From assembly GCA_020847375.1 (NCBI GenBank), contig JADLCB010000003.1:248001-312000 (forward strand): a stretch of DNA of 64,000 bases, given 5' to 3'. Below, piece after piece: positions 9,700 to 19,102 of the stretch. Numbering within the stretch: the first letter of the stretch is position 1; each line of letters begins with the position of its first letter. The notes under the pieces are model-generated. The model was not told where the DNA came from and searched no databases. It was given only the letters and a program-made list of their open reading frames with translations. Both the position numbers and the translations under genes were made by a program. Source of the stretch: Phycisphaerales bacterium. GTDB taxonomy: Bacteria; Planctomycetota; Phycisphaerae; Tepidisphaerales; Tepidisphaeraceae.

Positions 9700-9864
9700 C
9701 CAATCAGCCGTTTTGGTAAGGCGTTGCGCCACGGATGAGTCTGTTTATTTACGCCTGGCCTGGAGTTTTGCGCGAACCAAACGAGTCGCCGCGTCGTACT
9801 AATAGTGACACGATTCTCCTTCCCTGGGCGGCGTGAGGTCCGAAAGTCTCACGCCGCCTTTTTT
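9700..9864 (+). ncRNA. Possible small RNA upstream of an orphan terminator
   Basis: A stretch with no coding frame lies between two minus-strand genes but ends in a strong plus-strand terminator. Small internal hairpins such as GGCG-TTG-CGCC near 9720 are visible. The nearest plus-strand gene upstream (waaA) ends 3.4 kb away, so the terminator probably serves a short independent transcript. The 5' end is a guess and no family was recognised. Confidence 0.3.
9827..9864 (+). terminator. Strong intrinsic terminator
   Basis: A perfect 11-bp stem, GGCGGCGTGAG (9827-9837) with CTCACGCCGCC (9848-9858), has a 10-base loop and is followed by six T. There is no T-run on the other side, so it acts on plus-strand transcription. 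The remainder of the 9696-10013 gap shows nothing else. Confidence 0.85.
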
Positions 9865-10013
9865 GTTCCGGGCGCGAGCGTGCCTTAATCAGGATCACCC
9901 CGACGAATAATCAATAAACGCCTGGCCCCACAATAAATTTTTTATCGGTTGGTACCGATCTGATACCAATACCAGCCGAGGCGAAAAACAAAAAAAAGCC
10001 GAAAATGCCGAAA

Positions 10014-10439
10014 TCATCCGCGTAATTGCGGGATCAGACGCAACACGGGATTCAGGATCAAGGTAAATCGTTGGTCGCTATCCAGTGTAAGTTGGCGAAC
10101 CAGTGGCGGGGGGGCTGGATTTTCGTTACCCCAAGCCGCATTGCTGTACGGATCGACATGAGGGATTGATGACTGATCCACTGGCCGCCAAGGCAAATCA
10201 ATTTCGTAAGTGCCGGTTTGAACCTGCCGTACTATGCCGCGCCCGCCGCTGATCGGGCCTTGATACGTCAGATAGATCGGCCTGTGATCGGGTGCGGCGA
10301 TTAAGTCTGTCGGCGTCACAATCGGCCAGCAGGGGGCGCGAAAAGTTCGCAACATTTCACCCGCGCCCGATTCAAACAGCAGATCAAAGTGGGGCGAGGC
10401 AACGCCGGTGTGATGGAGGATGGAATATCGTAAAGCCAA
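10014..10439 (-). CDS. LigD 3'-phosphoesterase-like protein (stand-alone)
   Basis: A 141-residue protein beginning RYSILHHTG, then PHFDLLFE, LRTFRAP, DHRPIYLTYQGPISGGRGIVRQV. The spacing of the early His, the HFDL and the later GRG resembles the N-terminal phosphoesterase domain of bacterial LigD (PF13298-like), in which His and Asp residues bind the metal for 3'-end trimming in end joining. No ligase or primase domain or Ku gene lies nearby, so this would be a single-domain version. The start is a TTG at 10439 without a clear ribosome-binding site. The C-terminal third is Pro/Asn-rich and not recognised. The call rests on motif resemblance only. Confidence 0.55.
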   Translation of the reverse strand: MALRYSILHHTGVASPHFDLLFESGAGEMLRTFRAPCWPIVTPTDLIAAPDHRPIYLTYQGPISGGRGIVRQVQTGTYEIDLPWRPVDQSSIPHVDPYSNAAWGNENPAPPPLVRQLTLDSDQRFTLILNPVLRLIPQLRG

Positions 10440-10581
10440 GGGAAACGATCGGTTAACGAGCCTTTGTTTTACTGGATTCTACCATTATGTTGTCTGCCAC
10501 CAGAAGACGAAGAGGGACAACCGCTTGAAAATGCGACCGTTTTGTCTATCTTTTCGCTTGGTTTCATCGGAGATTGATTTT

Positions 10582-11748
10582 TTGAGCACACACAGCACTA
10601 AAAATATGCGTTTTCAGACACTGGCGATTCATGCTGGCCAAGGGCCTGACCCAACCTACGGCGCGGTCATGCCCCCGATTTATCAGACCAGCACCTTTGC
10701 CTTCAAGGGATTTAATCAGCCCGGAAAATTTGATTATACCCGATCGGGCAACCCCACCCGCGCGGCTTTGGAAACGTGTCTGGCCGCTCTGGAAAACGGA
10801 ACCCGCGGATTCGCCCTGGCTACGGGCATGGCCGCTGAAGCCACCGTGCTTTGCAGCCTGAAAACCGGCGATCATGTTCTGGTTCATGACGATCTGTATG
10901 GCGGCAGTTACCGCCTGCTCACCAGCGTCATTGCCAGCAAGGGGATTAAAATTGACTTCGTGAACATGCGCGACTTGGCAGCCCTGGATCGCGCCATCAC
11001 GCCGCAGACGCGCTTGCTCTGGACTGAAACCCCGACCAATCCGCTGATGAATCTGCTGGATCTCAAAGCCATTGCTGATCTGGCCCGCAGCCGCGGCGTC
11101 TGGACGGTCTGTGATAACACGTTCCTTTCCCCGTATTTTCAGCGCCCGCTCGATCTGGGCATTGATATTGTCGTTCATTCCACCACCAAATACATCAATG
11201 GTCACAGCGATGTTGTCGGCGGCGGGGTGATTGTGCGCGATGAAAAAATCGCCGAAGTGATTGCCTTCCATCAAAACGCCATGGGCACTTGTGCTGGCCC
11301 GCACGAATGTTTTCTGGTTCTGCGTGGCGTCAAAACGCTGGCGGTGCGCATGGAAGCCCATAACGCCAACGCCCTGGCCCTGGCCCGCTGGCTGGAAAAG
11401 CATCCCAAGGTCAAACAGGTGCTGCATCCCGGACTGGAATCGCATCCCCAGCACGATCTCGCGAAAAAACAGATGACCGGTTACGGCGGAACCTTCAGTT
11501 TCCGCGTAAAAGGTGGTCGCCCCGAAAGCATGAAGTTGCTCACCAACTGCAAGCTGTTCACCCTGGCTGAAAGTCTGGGCGGGGTGGAATCACTCATTGA
11601 ACACCCCAGCACCATGACGCATGTGTCAATCCCCGAACCCGAGCGCCTGCGCATGGGCATTACCGAGGACCTCATTCGCGTAAGCGTTGGTATCGAACAT
11701 ATCGACGATATCATTGGCGACCTGGATCAGGCATTTGCCCATGTGTGA
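10582..11748 (+). CDS. Cystathionine gamma-synthase/lyase-type PLP enzyme (trans-sulfuration)
   Basis: A fold-type I PLP enzyme of about 388 residues in the Cys/Met metabolism family. Visible are IHAGQGPDPTYGAVMPPIYQTST near the start, DYTRSGNPTR, the cofactor-binding TGMAAEAT and DDLYGGSYRL segments, ETPTNPLM, DNTF, and the Schiff-base lysine in HSTTKYINGHSD. The C-terminal SLGGVESLIEHP segment is also typical. It acts in the cytosol in interconversion of cysteine, cystathionine and homocysteine. Synthase, gamma-lyase and sulfhydrylase functions cannot be separated reliably by eye. A TTG at 10582 has GGAG nine bases upstream and is preferred. An in-frame ATG at 10606 lacks a binding site but begins closer to the conserved region. 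Confidence 0.88.
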   Translation: MSTHSTKNMRFQTLAIHAGQGPDPTYGAVMPPIYQTSTFAFKGFNQPGKFDYTRSGNPTRAALETCLAALENGTRGFALATGMAAEATVLCSLKTGDHVLVHDDLYGGSYRLLTSVIASKGIKIDFVNMRDLAALDRAITPQTRLLWTETPTNPLMNLLDLKAIADLARSRGVWTVCDNTFLSPYFQRPLDLGIDIVVHSTTKYINGHSDVVGGGVIVRDEKIAEVIAFHQNAMGTCAGPHECFLVLRGVKTLAVRMEAHNANALALARWLEKHPKVKQVLHPGLESHPQHDLAKKQMTGYGGTFSFRVKGGRPESMKLLTNCKLFTLAESLGGVESLIEHPSTMTHVSIPEPERLRMGITEDLIRVSVGIEHIDDIIGDLDQAFAHV

Positions 11749-11812
11749 AATCAACGATGCTGTGCTGCGTGCCGGTGTGATTTTCTCATCCGTCGGGCGT
11801 ATGCTCTGATCC

Positions 11813-12400
11813 ATGTTTGTTTCCCGGGCCGGCCAGAAATTAGATCATGCCCTGACCACCTTTGCCTTGGATGTGGCAGGATTTGTCTGCGCCGATCTGG
11901 GGTGCAATGTCGGCGGGTTTACCGACTGTCTCCTGCGGCGCGGGGCCAGTCGGGTCTACGCGGTGGACACCGGTTATGGCGTGCTGGATTATCGGTTGCG
12001 CAAAGACCCGCGCGTGGTGGTGATGGAACGCACCAATGCCCTGCATCTGCACCTGCCCCAGCCCGTGCAATTGGTCTGCATTGATGTCGCCTGGACACGT
12101 CAGCACCATATTCTTCCCGCAGCCCGCCAACTGTTGCCCCCTTTTGAACAAGGCCAGATCATCAGTTTGATCAAACCACATTATGAAGCCGACGCCCGCC
12201 TGCTTCGCGGGGGGGTATTAACGGCTGATGAGGCTGAAAATGTCCTGCAGCGTGTTCGCGCCCAGGTCATGGCTGCGGGTTTTCAATGGTTGAACTCCAC
12301 GCCCAGCCCCATCCGTGGTGCCAAGGGAAATGTCGAATATCTGGCTTATTTACGCCCTCATCACCAGCCGGACAGCGCCGCCAATTCGCCGGCCGCATAA
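11813..12400 (+). CDS. TlyA/FtsJ-type RNA 2'-O-methyltransferase without S4 domain
   Basis: A 195-residue Rossmann methyltransferase of the FtsJ/TlyA group. It starts directly at SRAGQKLDHAL. The SAM site is ADLGCNVGGFTDCLLRRGA, then AVDTGYGVLDYRLR, CIDVAW, SLIKPHYE and a terminal GNVEYLAYL. The K-D-K-E catalytic set can be assigned to QKLD, IDVAW, IKP and VEYL. TlyA proteins normally carry an N-terminal S4 RNA-binding domain. That domain is absent here, so substrate binding must differ. The probable substrate is rRNA. A TATGCT box ends 7 bp before the ATG, consistent with a leaderless transcript. Confidence 0.82.
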   Translation: MFVSRAGQKLDHALTTFALDVAGFVCADLGCNVGGFTDCLLRRGASRVYAVDTGYGVLDYRLRKDPRVVVMERTNALHLHLPQPVQLVCIDVAWTRQHHILPAARQLLPPFEQGQIISLIKPHYEADARLLRGGVLTADEAENVLQRVRAQVMAAGFQWLNSTPSPIRGAKGNVEYLAYLRPHHQPDSAANSPAA

Positions 12401-12545
12401 AAATTGGTAATTTCGTCCGCCTTCCCAACGGCGCAAGCTATTGAAAGTATGGATCGTTGGCGTATCATAGGGGTGTATTGGTGGCGAATCGTGGGAAAAG
12501 CAAGCTCGCTGTAAAATCAGTCTTCAGCGAATCGACCCGGCGCAA
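12401..12545. other. Intergenic region upstream of the tRNA-Thr/tuf promoter
   Basis: No coding frame of recognisable character. A TATCAT at about 12465 could be an additional weak -10 element, but no matching -35 was found. Confidence 0.35.
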
Positions 12546-12573
12546 TTGACTTTGCGTTTGTGTCACTTATACT
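12546..12573 (+). promoter_or_regulatory. Promoter of the tRNA-Thr/tuf transcription unit
   Basis: TTGACT (12546-12551), a 16-bp spacer, and TATACT (12568-12573). It lies about 70 bp before the mature tRNA and is the best sigma-70-type match upstream of tuf, so tRNA-Thr, tuf and probably rpmG share this start. Confidence 0.7.
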
Positions 12574-12644
12574 TTTGCCCCTTCCACGCTCGCGGTATGC
12601 GCTGTAGCAACCGGGTCGAGCCAAGGGACGGCTTTTACTGTTTC

Positions 12645-12716
<72 letters not shown>

Positions 12717-12858
12717 CTGGAAAATTTTGGCTTCGTCGATTGACCGATTTGCAATTGCCGCTTGGTGGCAGCAACCTCGGAAGGCCGGATGGTCGGGTCG
12801 GATTTATCGACAAGTGTTTATCGGCATTCGACTTCTAACCCATTCGGAGGTCTGCGTA

Positions 12859-14048
<1,190 letters not shown>

Positions 14049-14055
<7 letters not shown>

Positions 14056-14125
14056 TGGTCAGGCCGTGAAAAGGCAGGTAATGGGCAGCACGTGGCGCTT
14101 TACGGCGCTGCTGGCTGCCCATTAC
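14049..14125 (+). promoter_or_regulatory. Two hairpins in the tuf-rpmG intergenic RNA
   Basis: The first hairpin (14049-14065) pairs GGCCTGA with TCAGGCC and includes the tuf stop. The second pairs GTAATGGGCAGC (14078-14089) with GCTGCCCATTAC (14114-14125), a perfect 12-bp stem with a GC-rich inner part. There is no T-run, so simple termination is unlikely. RNA processing or partial attenuation between tuf and rpmG is more plausible. Confidence 0.6.
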
Positions 14126-14156
14126 TAACAGCCTTGGCTATGAATTGAGGTGTGCG

Positions 14157-14321
14157 ATGGCAAAACTGAATCGCGAATATGTCTGGTTGCAATGCACGGA
14201 AACCGGTGATTTGAATTACCGTACCGAGTTGAAAGTCGTTGGTGGCGCTCCGAAGATCGAACTGAAGAAGTATTCTCCGCGCCTGCGCCGTCACACGCTG
14301 CACAAGATCAAACGGAAGTAA
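14157..14321 (+). CDS. rpmG: 50S ribosomal protein L33
   Basis: A 54-residue protein with the L33 core LNYRTELKVVGG, IELKKYSPRLRRHTLHKIKRK. It belongs to the large ribosomal subunit near the E site. The two CxxC zinc-ribbon pairs of zinc-type L33 are lost (CTET and SPRL remain), so this is a zinc-free form with one Cys. The ATG at 14157 has TGAGGTG upstream. The order tuf-rpmG-tRNA-Trp-secE-nusG is widely conserved, which supports the call. Confidence 0.93.
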   Translation: MAKLNREYVWLQCTETGDLNYRTELKVVGGAPKIELKKYSPRLRRHTLHKIKRK

Positions 14322-14334
14322 TTGACTCCACGTT

Positions 14335-14391
14335 GACACGGGCAGGTGCGGGTGTGGCGATTGTGCCCGGCAAGTCCGGTTCGCCCGTGTC
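14335..14391 (+). promoter_or_regulatory. Long-range inverted repeat before tRNA-Trp
   Basis: GACACGGGC (14335-14343) and GCCCGTGTC (14383-14391) form a perfect 9-bp stem enclosing 39 bases, ending 13 bp before the tRNA. It may guide processing of the polycistronic RNA that carries rpmG and tRNA-Trp. Confidence 0.45.
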
Positions 14392-14404
14392 GGATTAAGA
14401 CCCT

Positions 14405-14478
14405 ACGCCGGTAGCTCAACTAGGTAGAGCAGCCGTCTCCAAAGCGGCAGGTTGGGGGTTCGATTCCCTCCCGGCGTG
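14405..14478 (+). tRNA. trnW: tRNA-Trp (anticodon CCA)
   Basis: Acceptor strands ACGCCGG/CCGGCGT pair. The D arm is GCTC/GAGC, the anticodon stem GCCGT/GCGGC around loop CTCCAAA (anticodon CCA), and the T arm GGGGG-TTCGATT-CCCTC with one G-T pair. Discriminator G; CCA not encoded. The position between rpmG and secE is the classical location of this tRNA in bacteria. Confidence 0.95.
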
Positions 14479-14625
14479 CTGGTTAGCAGATTGCAATGGT
14501 CAAGGCCCTGCCTGGTGGGATTGACGCAATTGATTATCCCCAACGGGTATCCGGTTCATCTTTTCCGGGCTGGCGAAATATCGTGGATTGGTGGAGAAAA
14601 CTGGCACTTCCGCATGGGTGCATAG

Positions 14626-14631
14626 TATAAT
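14626..14631 (+). promoter_or_regulatory. Possible -10 box before secE
   Basis: A perfect TATAAT 30 bp before the secE start. No good -35 is present at 16-18 bp, so it may be a weak internal promoter that supplements read-through from tuf. Confidence 0.4.
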
Positions 14632-14660
14632 CTGTTGGAATTTTCTCCGATTAAAGAATA

Positions 14661-15167
14661 GTGGTACGAGTGACCAAAACTGATCAAAAACTCGCTTCGA
14701 CTTCGGCTGGCCCCCAGCGTGCCCTGGGTTCGACGGTCTCTGCCGCCGGCCGCAGTGGCTTTTTCACCATTTATAAACACGGTCAGGGCTATTGGACGCG
14801 CCTGATGACCTATCTCGGGTTTCTGCTGCTGGGCGGACTGACGGGGCAGTTCATCTACAGCCAGACCCACGCCTGGATCGGTTCGGGCAAGGCAGTCGGC
14901 ATTGCCAGTGCGTTCGTCGTGATCTGGGCGATTGTTGAATATCTCATCATCAATAAACCAGCGAGCGCGGATTTTCTCATCGCCACCGACAGCGAAATGA
15001 AGAAGGTCAACTGGACCACCCGCAAGGAGCTGATCGGTTCCACCAAGGTAGTTATTTTCTTCATGTTCCTGCTGACGGCGGTGCTCTTCTTCTACGACAT
15101 GGTGTTTCATACGATTTTCTGGCTGATTTCTGTGCTGAAATCGCCACCGCCGTTTATCACCGGTTAA
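14661..15167 (+). CDS. secE: Preprotein translocase subunit SecE
   Basis: A protein of 168 residues with three hydrophobic segments (about 48-68, 78-98 and 128-158). The conserved SecE amphipathic element ATDSEMKKVNWTTRKELIGSTKVV precedes the last membrane segment. SecE clamps SecY in the protein-conducting channel of the inner membrane. At 168 residues with extra N-terminal segments it is longer than the minimal single-span type. Translation probably begins at the GTG at 14661, with another GTG three codons later; the binding site is weak. nusG follows after 33 bp in the usual secE-nusG pair. Confidence 0.92.
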   Translation: MVRVTKTDQKLASTSAGPQRALGSTVSAAGRSGFFTIYKHGQGYWTRLMTYLGFLLLGGLTGQFIYSQTHAWIGSGKAVGIASAFVVIWAIVEYLIINKPASADFLIATDSEMKKVNWTTRKELIGSTKVVIFFMFLLTAVLFFYDMVFHTIFWLISVLKSPPPFITG

Positions 15168-15200
15168 TGACGTTACCACTCTCACCCGAGTCATAGTCCC

Positions 15201-15743
15201 ATGCAATTCTTCGTGCTGCGAGTCGCAAGTAATAAAGAAGACCAGGTTCGCGAGAAGCTGGTTCGCAAGGTCAAAATCGAAGGCCTGGAAGATCGCGTGG
15301 GACGCATTCTCGTACCCACAGAGCGCGTGCGCCACATGAAGGCCGGTGTGCGCCGTGAGTCGGATCGCAAGCTTTACCCCGGTTATGTTTTTGTCGAGCT
15401 TGAACTGGAACCCGATGGGCGTATTCCTGATAACGTCTGGTTTGTCATCAAGGAAACCGAGGGCGTTGGCGATTTCATCGGGTCCAACGGCAAGCCCAGC
15501 CCCATGACCGTCAAGGAACAGGCGAAAATGCTCGACGAAGCCGAGCGTCCGGATGAAGCAGCCAGCCTCAAGACCGAGTACGTCAAGAACGACAAGGTCA
15601 AGGTCACCAACGGCCCGTTCGAGAACTTCGAGGGCGAAGTGGAGGAAATCCTCGGCGATCAGGGCAAGGTGCGCATCATTACCACCATCTTCGGTCGGCC
15701 CACGCCGCTGGAGCTGGAATACTGGCAGATTGAAAAGCTGTAG
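15201..15743 (+). CDS. nusG: Transcription termination/antitermination protein NusG
   Basis: A 180-residue protein with an N-terminal NGN domain (QFFVLRVASNKEDQV at the start, LYPGYVFVELEL at about 60) and a C-terminal KOW domain (VKVTNGPFENFEGEVEEI at about 133). It binds RNA polymerase and couples it to Rho or the ribosome. It is co-directional with secE. The rplK-rplA genes that commonly follow nusG are absent; a small membrane-protein gene follows instead. Confidence 0.96.
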   Translation: MQFFVLRVASNKEDQVREKLVRKVKIEGLEDRVGRILVPTERVRHMKAGVRRESDRKLYPGYVFVELELEPDGRIPDNVWFVIKETEGVGDFIGSNGKPSPMTVKEQAKMLDEAERPDEAASLKTEYVKNDKVKVTNGPFENFEGEVEEILGDQGKVRIITTIFGRPTPLELEYWQIEKL

Positions 15744-15948
15744 TAATTGCCTTCGTGGCTGAACGGCGTCGTCCAACTGACCGAAAATTCGTGACGCCAT
15801 CACCTTGGTCTGCCCATCGGGCGATATAACAGGGCAATCGCAAGTAGCCTGCGGGGTCGATGTATTAACGAGCCGCGACCGTCAGGGAGCGGTTTTTGAG
15901 CCGATCGGGCGTCTACATACGAAAGCCCTGGGGCGATATAATTCCCCT

Positions 15949-16275
15949 ATGCTTCAGTTCATCCGCTATTACGGTAAATATCAGTCACTGCGCGGCAATT
16001 TCGGTTCCATGCCCGGTTGGGGGCGCCTCCTGGTTGCTCTGCTCGCCGTGCCGGGCGTCGTGATCATGCTGTCGGCCATTCTGGCGTTTGTCATTGGCCT
16101 TGGCGTGCTCATTCTGCTGACAACGCCAATCTATCGCCTCCTGATGGCAATGACCGCATCTCGATCAGCTACGACGGCTGCGTCCGATCCGTTTGTCGAT
16201 GCCGAAGCAGTTGCCCCTGATTTTCCAGTCAACCCCGCGCCGCGCCGGCATATTGATGTGAAAATCGTCGAATAG
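15949..16275 (+). CDS. Small membrane protein, unknown
   Basis: A 108-residue protein. An aromatic/basic N-terminus (MLQFIRYYGKYQSLRG) leads into one long or two close hydrophobic segments (about 24-60). The polar C-terminus is rich in Ala, Pro and Asp and ends HIDVKIVE. The open frame extends upstream, but the ATG at 15949 is preceded by a perfect TATAAT (15937-15942) only 6 bp away, suggesting a leaderless transcript from this start. A similar GGGCGATATAA element occurs near 15819. No family was recognised. Confidence 0.6.
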   Translation: MLQFIRYYGKYQSLRGNFGSMPGWGRLLVALLAVPGVVIMLSAILAFVIGLGVLILLTTPIYRLLMAMTASRSATTAASDPFVDAEAVAPDFPVNPAPRRHIDVKIVE

Positions 16276-16374
16276 GCAGCGACCCCGCCCACGTGTCTGG
16301 TTGGCTTGGTCGCGCAATCCAGCGCGCCGGCTTGGCCGGTGAGACACCTCAATCACTTCAATTTTACCCGCCCA

Positions 16375-16977
16375 TTACATCTTTTGGCGCCCGCTGATGG
16401 CATCAGCGAGGATATTGCGATTGGCATATTCGATATTGCTTCCAGCCGGTAAACCGCGCGCCAGCCGCGTTACCGCCACCTGTGGATACTGGCTCATCAG
16501 GTTCTGCAGATGCAGCGCCGTACCGTCTCCTTCCAGATTGGGATTCAAACCCATGATCACTTCACGCACCTGCCCCGACGCCAGCCGCTGCATGAGCGGT
16601 TCAATGGTCAAATCACCTTCTTCCACACCTTCCAGCGGGCTGATTCGCCCCAGCAGGACATGATAAACCCCGCGATACAAACCGGTGGCTTCCAGCGCCA
16701 GCAGATCTTTGGGTTGTTCCACAACACAGACCAGCCCCTGATCACGACCAGCATCCGCACAGATCGCGCAGGGATCCTGCTCCGTCAGGTTGTAACAGAT
16801 GCTGCAATGACGAATACGCGTCTTCACATCACGAATGGCGGTCGCCAGTTTCATCGCTTCTTCCGGCTTTTGCTTGAGCAGGTGAAAAGCGATTCGTTCC
16901 GCCGATCGCATGCCAATTCCCGGCAGACGGGCCAGCTCATTCATCAAATCCTGGATGCTTTGCGCGTAGTTGGACAT
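16375..16977 (-). CDS. recR: Recombination mediator protein RecR
   Basis: A 200-residue protein. It has an N-terminal helix-hairpin-helix (LARLPGIGMRSAERIAFHLL), a four-Cys zinc finger (CSICYNLTEQDPCAIC), the Toprim domain (LVCVVEQPKDLLALE, then EVIMGLNPNLEGDGTAL) and the C-terminal LARGLPAGSNIEYAN. With RecO it loads RecA on gapped DNA. Length is normal. A TATAAT (16992-16987) ends nine bases before the ATG and there is no Shine-Dalgarno sequence, so the mRNA is probably almost leaderless. It is convergent with the small membrane-protein gene. Confidence 0.96.
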   Translation of the reverse strand: MSNYAQSIQDLMNELARLPGIGMRSAERIAFHLLKQKPEEAMKLATAIRDVKTRIRHCSICYNLTEQDPCAICADAGRDQGLVCVVEQPKDLLALEATGLYRGVYHVLLGRISPLEGVEEGDLTIEPLMQRLASGQVREVIMGLNPNLEGDGTALHLQNLMSQYPQVAVTRLARGLPAGSNIEYANRNILADAISGRQKM

Positions 16978-17054
16978 TGTGCTTCAATTATATAACCGCT
17001 GGCCGCGTCAGCGAGCGTTGATCGAAGGAATTGTCAGCCGACCATCGGATCGAC

Positions 17055-18650
17055 CTATGATTGAAAGATCAGCCGGGCAATTGCGGTGATCAAGTCCGTC
17101 GGAACAATCGGTTTGGCCAGGCAGGCATCAAATCCCGCTGATAGCGCCGCCAGTCGATCCTGTTCGCCGGTATGCGCACTGACGGCCAGCATCAAAACCT
17201 GTTCACCACCACTCATGGCGCGAATGCGCCGGGCCAGCGCGCAACCATCCTCCCGTGGCATCGCCAGATCGCTGATGACCACATCCGGCCGCGCCAGCAC
17301 ATATTGCTCCATCGCCTGGCTGACCGACTCGGCACCTGCCACATCGCCCCCATGCATCTGCAATGCCCGGGTGATCATCACCAGCGTATCGCGCTGATCA
17401 TCCACCACCAGCAGGCGCAACCGGGCCAGCATGTTCTGATCCAGCACCAGCTCTGCATTTGGCGCGGTCAGGCGCTTTTGCACCTGACCGGCCTCAAGCA
17501 GCGGCAGTTCTACCGTAAACGTAGCGCCCTGGTTTTCGCCGGCGCTGCTTGCCCGCACCTTGCCGCCGTGCATCGACACCAGATGACGCACAATCGCCAG
17601 CCCCAGACCCAGCCCCGTCTGTTTGTGTGCAGCTTGATGATCCACCTGGCGATAACGGTCGAAAATGCGCGCCAGCAGATGGGCGGGTATCCCCTGACCA
17701 TTGTCGCTCACGGTCAGTACGGCAAAGTTATCCCGCTGCCCCAGATCCAGCCTGATCCATCCTCCTGTCGGCGTGAACTTGATGGCATTGGTCAGCAGGT
17801 TCCACACCACCTGCTGCAGGCGCGTGGCGTCCCCCAGCATGATTCCCACGCTTGGCAAAACCGGCGGTTCCAGCTTGACACCTTGATCACGCGCCAGTGG
17901 CCGGACTGATTCAATCGCCGCCTGAATCACTTTTCGCAGCACCAGCGGTTGTCGCTGGATTCGCACCTTGCCGGAAATAATCCGGCTGATATCCAACAGA
18001 TCATCGATCAATCGCGCTTGCGCCTTGCTGTTGCGCTCGATGGCCTGCACTGCTTCGTTGCGGGTCTGCTCATCCAGATCCGGCATGCGCAGAAGCTGGG
18101 CCCAACCCAGAATGGCGTTGAGCGGTGTGCGCAACTCGTGGCTGAGCGTTGCCAGAAACTGATCCTTGGCGGCATTGGCGGCTTCAGCCTCGTGACGGGC
18201 GATTTGTGCGCTGACCAGCTCCAACCGTTGCTGTTCGGTGCGCCGCTGCTGAATACTGTAGCGGATACTTCGCTCCAGCATGGATGAGGTGATCTGCGCT
18301 TTGCCCAGAAAATCCGCAGCCCCGGCGCCCATGGCAGCAAAGTCGATTGTGCGATCTTCCTGCCCCGTCAGGAGAATGATCGGCAACTGCCACCCGCGCT
18401 GATTGGCTGCGCTGACGAACTCAACCCCGTCATGCGTCCCCAGGCGATAATCAACAATGCAGACGTCGTACTCTCCCTGCTCCAGGGCTGACAACCCGTC
18501 TTCAAAGGTTGATTTCCAGTCGATTTCATAATGGGTCGATTCAATCGAACGCAGCAAGTCCCGGGCGATGATGTAATCATCCTCGTCATCTTCGATCAGC
18601 AGGATGCGAATCCCCTGCCCTTGAACAATCGCCGGTGTCGTGTCGGTCAC
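17055..18650 (-). CDS. Hybrid sensor protein: receiver, histidine kinase, receiver
   Basis: A 531-residue soluble protein. An N-terminal receiver (about 14-130, Asp67 in CIVDYRLG) is followed by a short coiled coil and a HisKA domain with SHELRTPLNAILGWAQ (His171). Next is the HATPase with N box, DNGQGIP and GLGLGLAIV, and a C-terminal receiver from about 405 (LLVVDDQRD, phospho-Asp in VVISDLAMP). There is no membrane segment or sensor domain, so it probably receives phosphate or protein input through the first receiver. It overlaps the single-receiver gene upstream by 4 bp, and the three genes form a likely phosphorelay operon. Confidence 0.9.
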   Translation of the reverse strand: MTDTTPAIVQGQGIRILLIEDDEDDYIIARDLLRSIESTHYEIDWKSTFEDGLSALEQGEYDVCIVDYRLGTHDGVEFVSAANQRGWQLPIILLTGQEDRTIDFAAMGAGAADFLGKAQITSSMLERSIRYSIQQRRTEQQRLELVSAQIARHEAEAANAAKDQFLATLSHELRTPLNAILGWAQLLRMPDLDEQTRNEAVQAIERNSKAQARLIDDLLDISRIISGKVRIQRQPLVLRKVIQAAIESVRPLARDQGVKLEPPVLPSVGIMLGDATRLQQVVWNLLTNAIKFTPTGGWIRLDLGQRDNFAVLTVSDNGQGIPAHLLARIFDRYRQVDHQAAHKQTGLGLGLAIVRHLVSMHGGKVRASSAGENQGATFTVELPLLEAGQVQKRLTAPNAELVLDQNMLARLRLLVVDDQRDTLVMITRALQMHGGDVAGAESVSQAMEQYVLARPDVVISDLAMPREDGCALARRIRAMSGGEQVLMLAVSAHTGEQDRLAALSAGFDACLAKPIVPTDLITAIARLIFQS

Positions 18651-19102
18651 GCTGGGGGTTTTCCAGTGGGTAGTTCGACAATTTCAAACCAGTAGCGCCC
18701 CAGCACTTTCATCACCTGCACCAGCCCTTCAAATGTCACCGGTTTGGTGATGAAGCTGTTCACGCCCAGGTCATAAGTACGATAAATATCCTCCTCCGCC
18801 TTGCTGGTCGTCAGAACAATAATCGGGATGCCGCGCAAATTGTTGTCCGCCTTGATCTCGCTGAGCGCTTCGCGGCCATCCTTGCGCGGCATGTTCAGAT
18901 CCAGCAGGATCAGACCCGGTCGCGGCGCATTGTCGTTGCTGTAGGGGCCACGACGATACAGATAGTCCATCAACTGCTCACCGTCCTCCACAACGCGCAG
19001 GTCATTGGCCAGGCGGCTTTCGGCTAGCGCCTCGCGGGCCAACAGGCGGTCGTCAGCATCGTCATCAGCAAGCAGGATGGTGATTGGTTTGAGATTGTTC
19101 AT
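18647..19102 (-). CDS. Single-domain response regulator (Rcp1-like)
   Basis: A 151-residue receiver with no output domain. The acidic pocket is ADDDADDR, the phospho-Asp is Asp68 in LILLDLNMPRKDG, and Thr/Lys positions are VLTTSKAEED and FITKPV. The insert GPYSNDNAPRPG before the phospho-Asp is typical of the Rcp1-like regulators that partner phytochrome-type kinases. Its start lies 38 bp inside the upstream kinase gene and its end overlaps the hybrid kinase by 4 bp. It probably shuttles phosphate between the two. Confidence 0.92.
   Translation of the reverse strand: MNNLKPITILLADDDADDRLLAREALAESRLANDLRVVEDGEQLMDYLYRRGPYSNDNAPRPGLILLDLNMPRKDGREALSEIKADNNLRGIPIIVLTTSKAEEDIYRTYDLGVNSFITKPVTFEGLVQVMKVLGRYWFEIVELPTGKPPA

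Noticed and set aside
9780-9815. Resemblance of GTACTAATAG to the 3' end of 23S rRNA
   Set aside because: Only a few bases match; no upstream 23S sequence or following 5S gene exists.
14583-15803. Minus-strand frame of about 415 codons opposite secE and nusG
   Set aside because: It covers two certain genes on the other strand and shows no protein family features.
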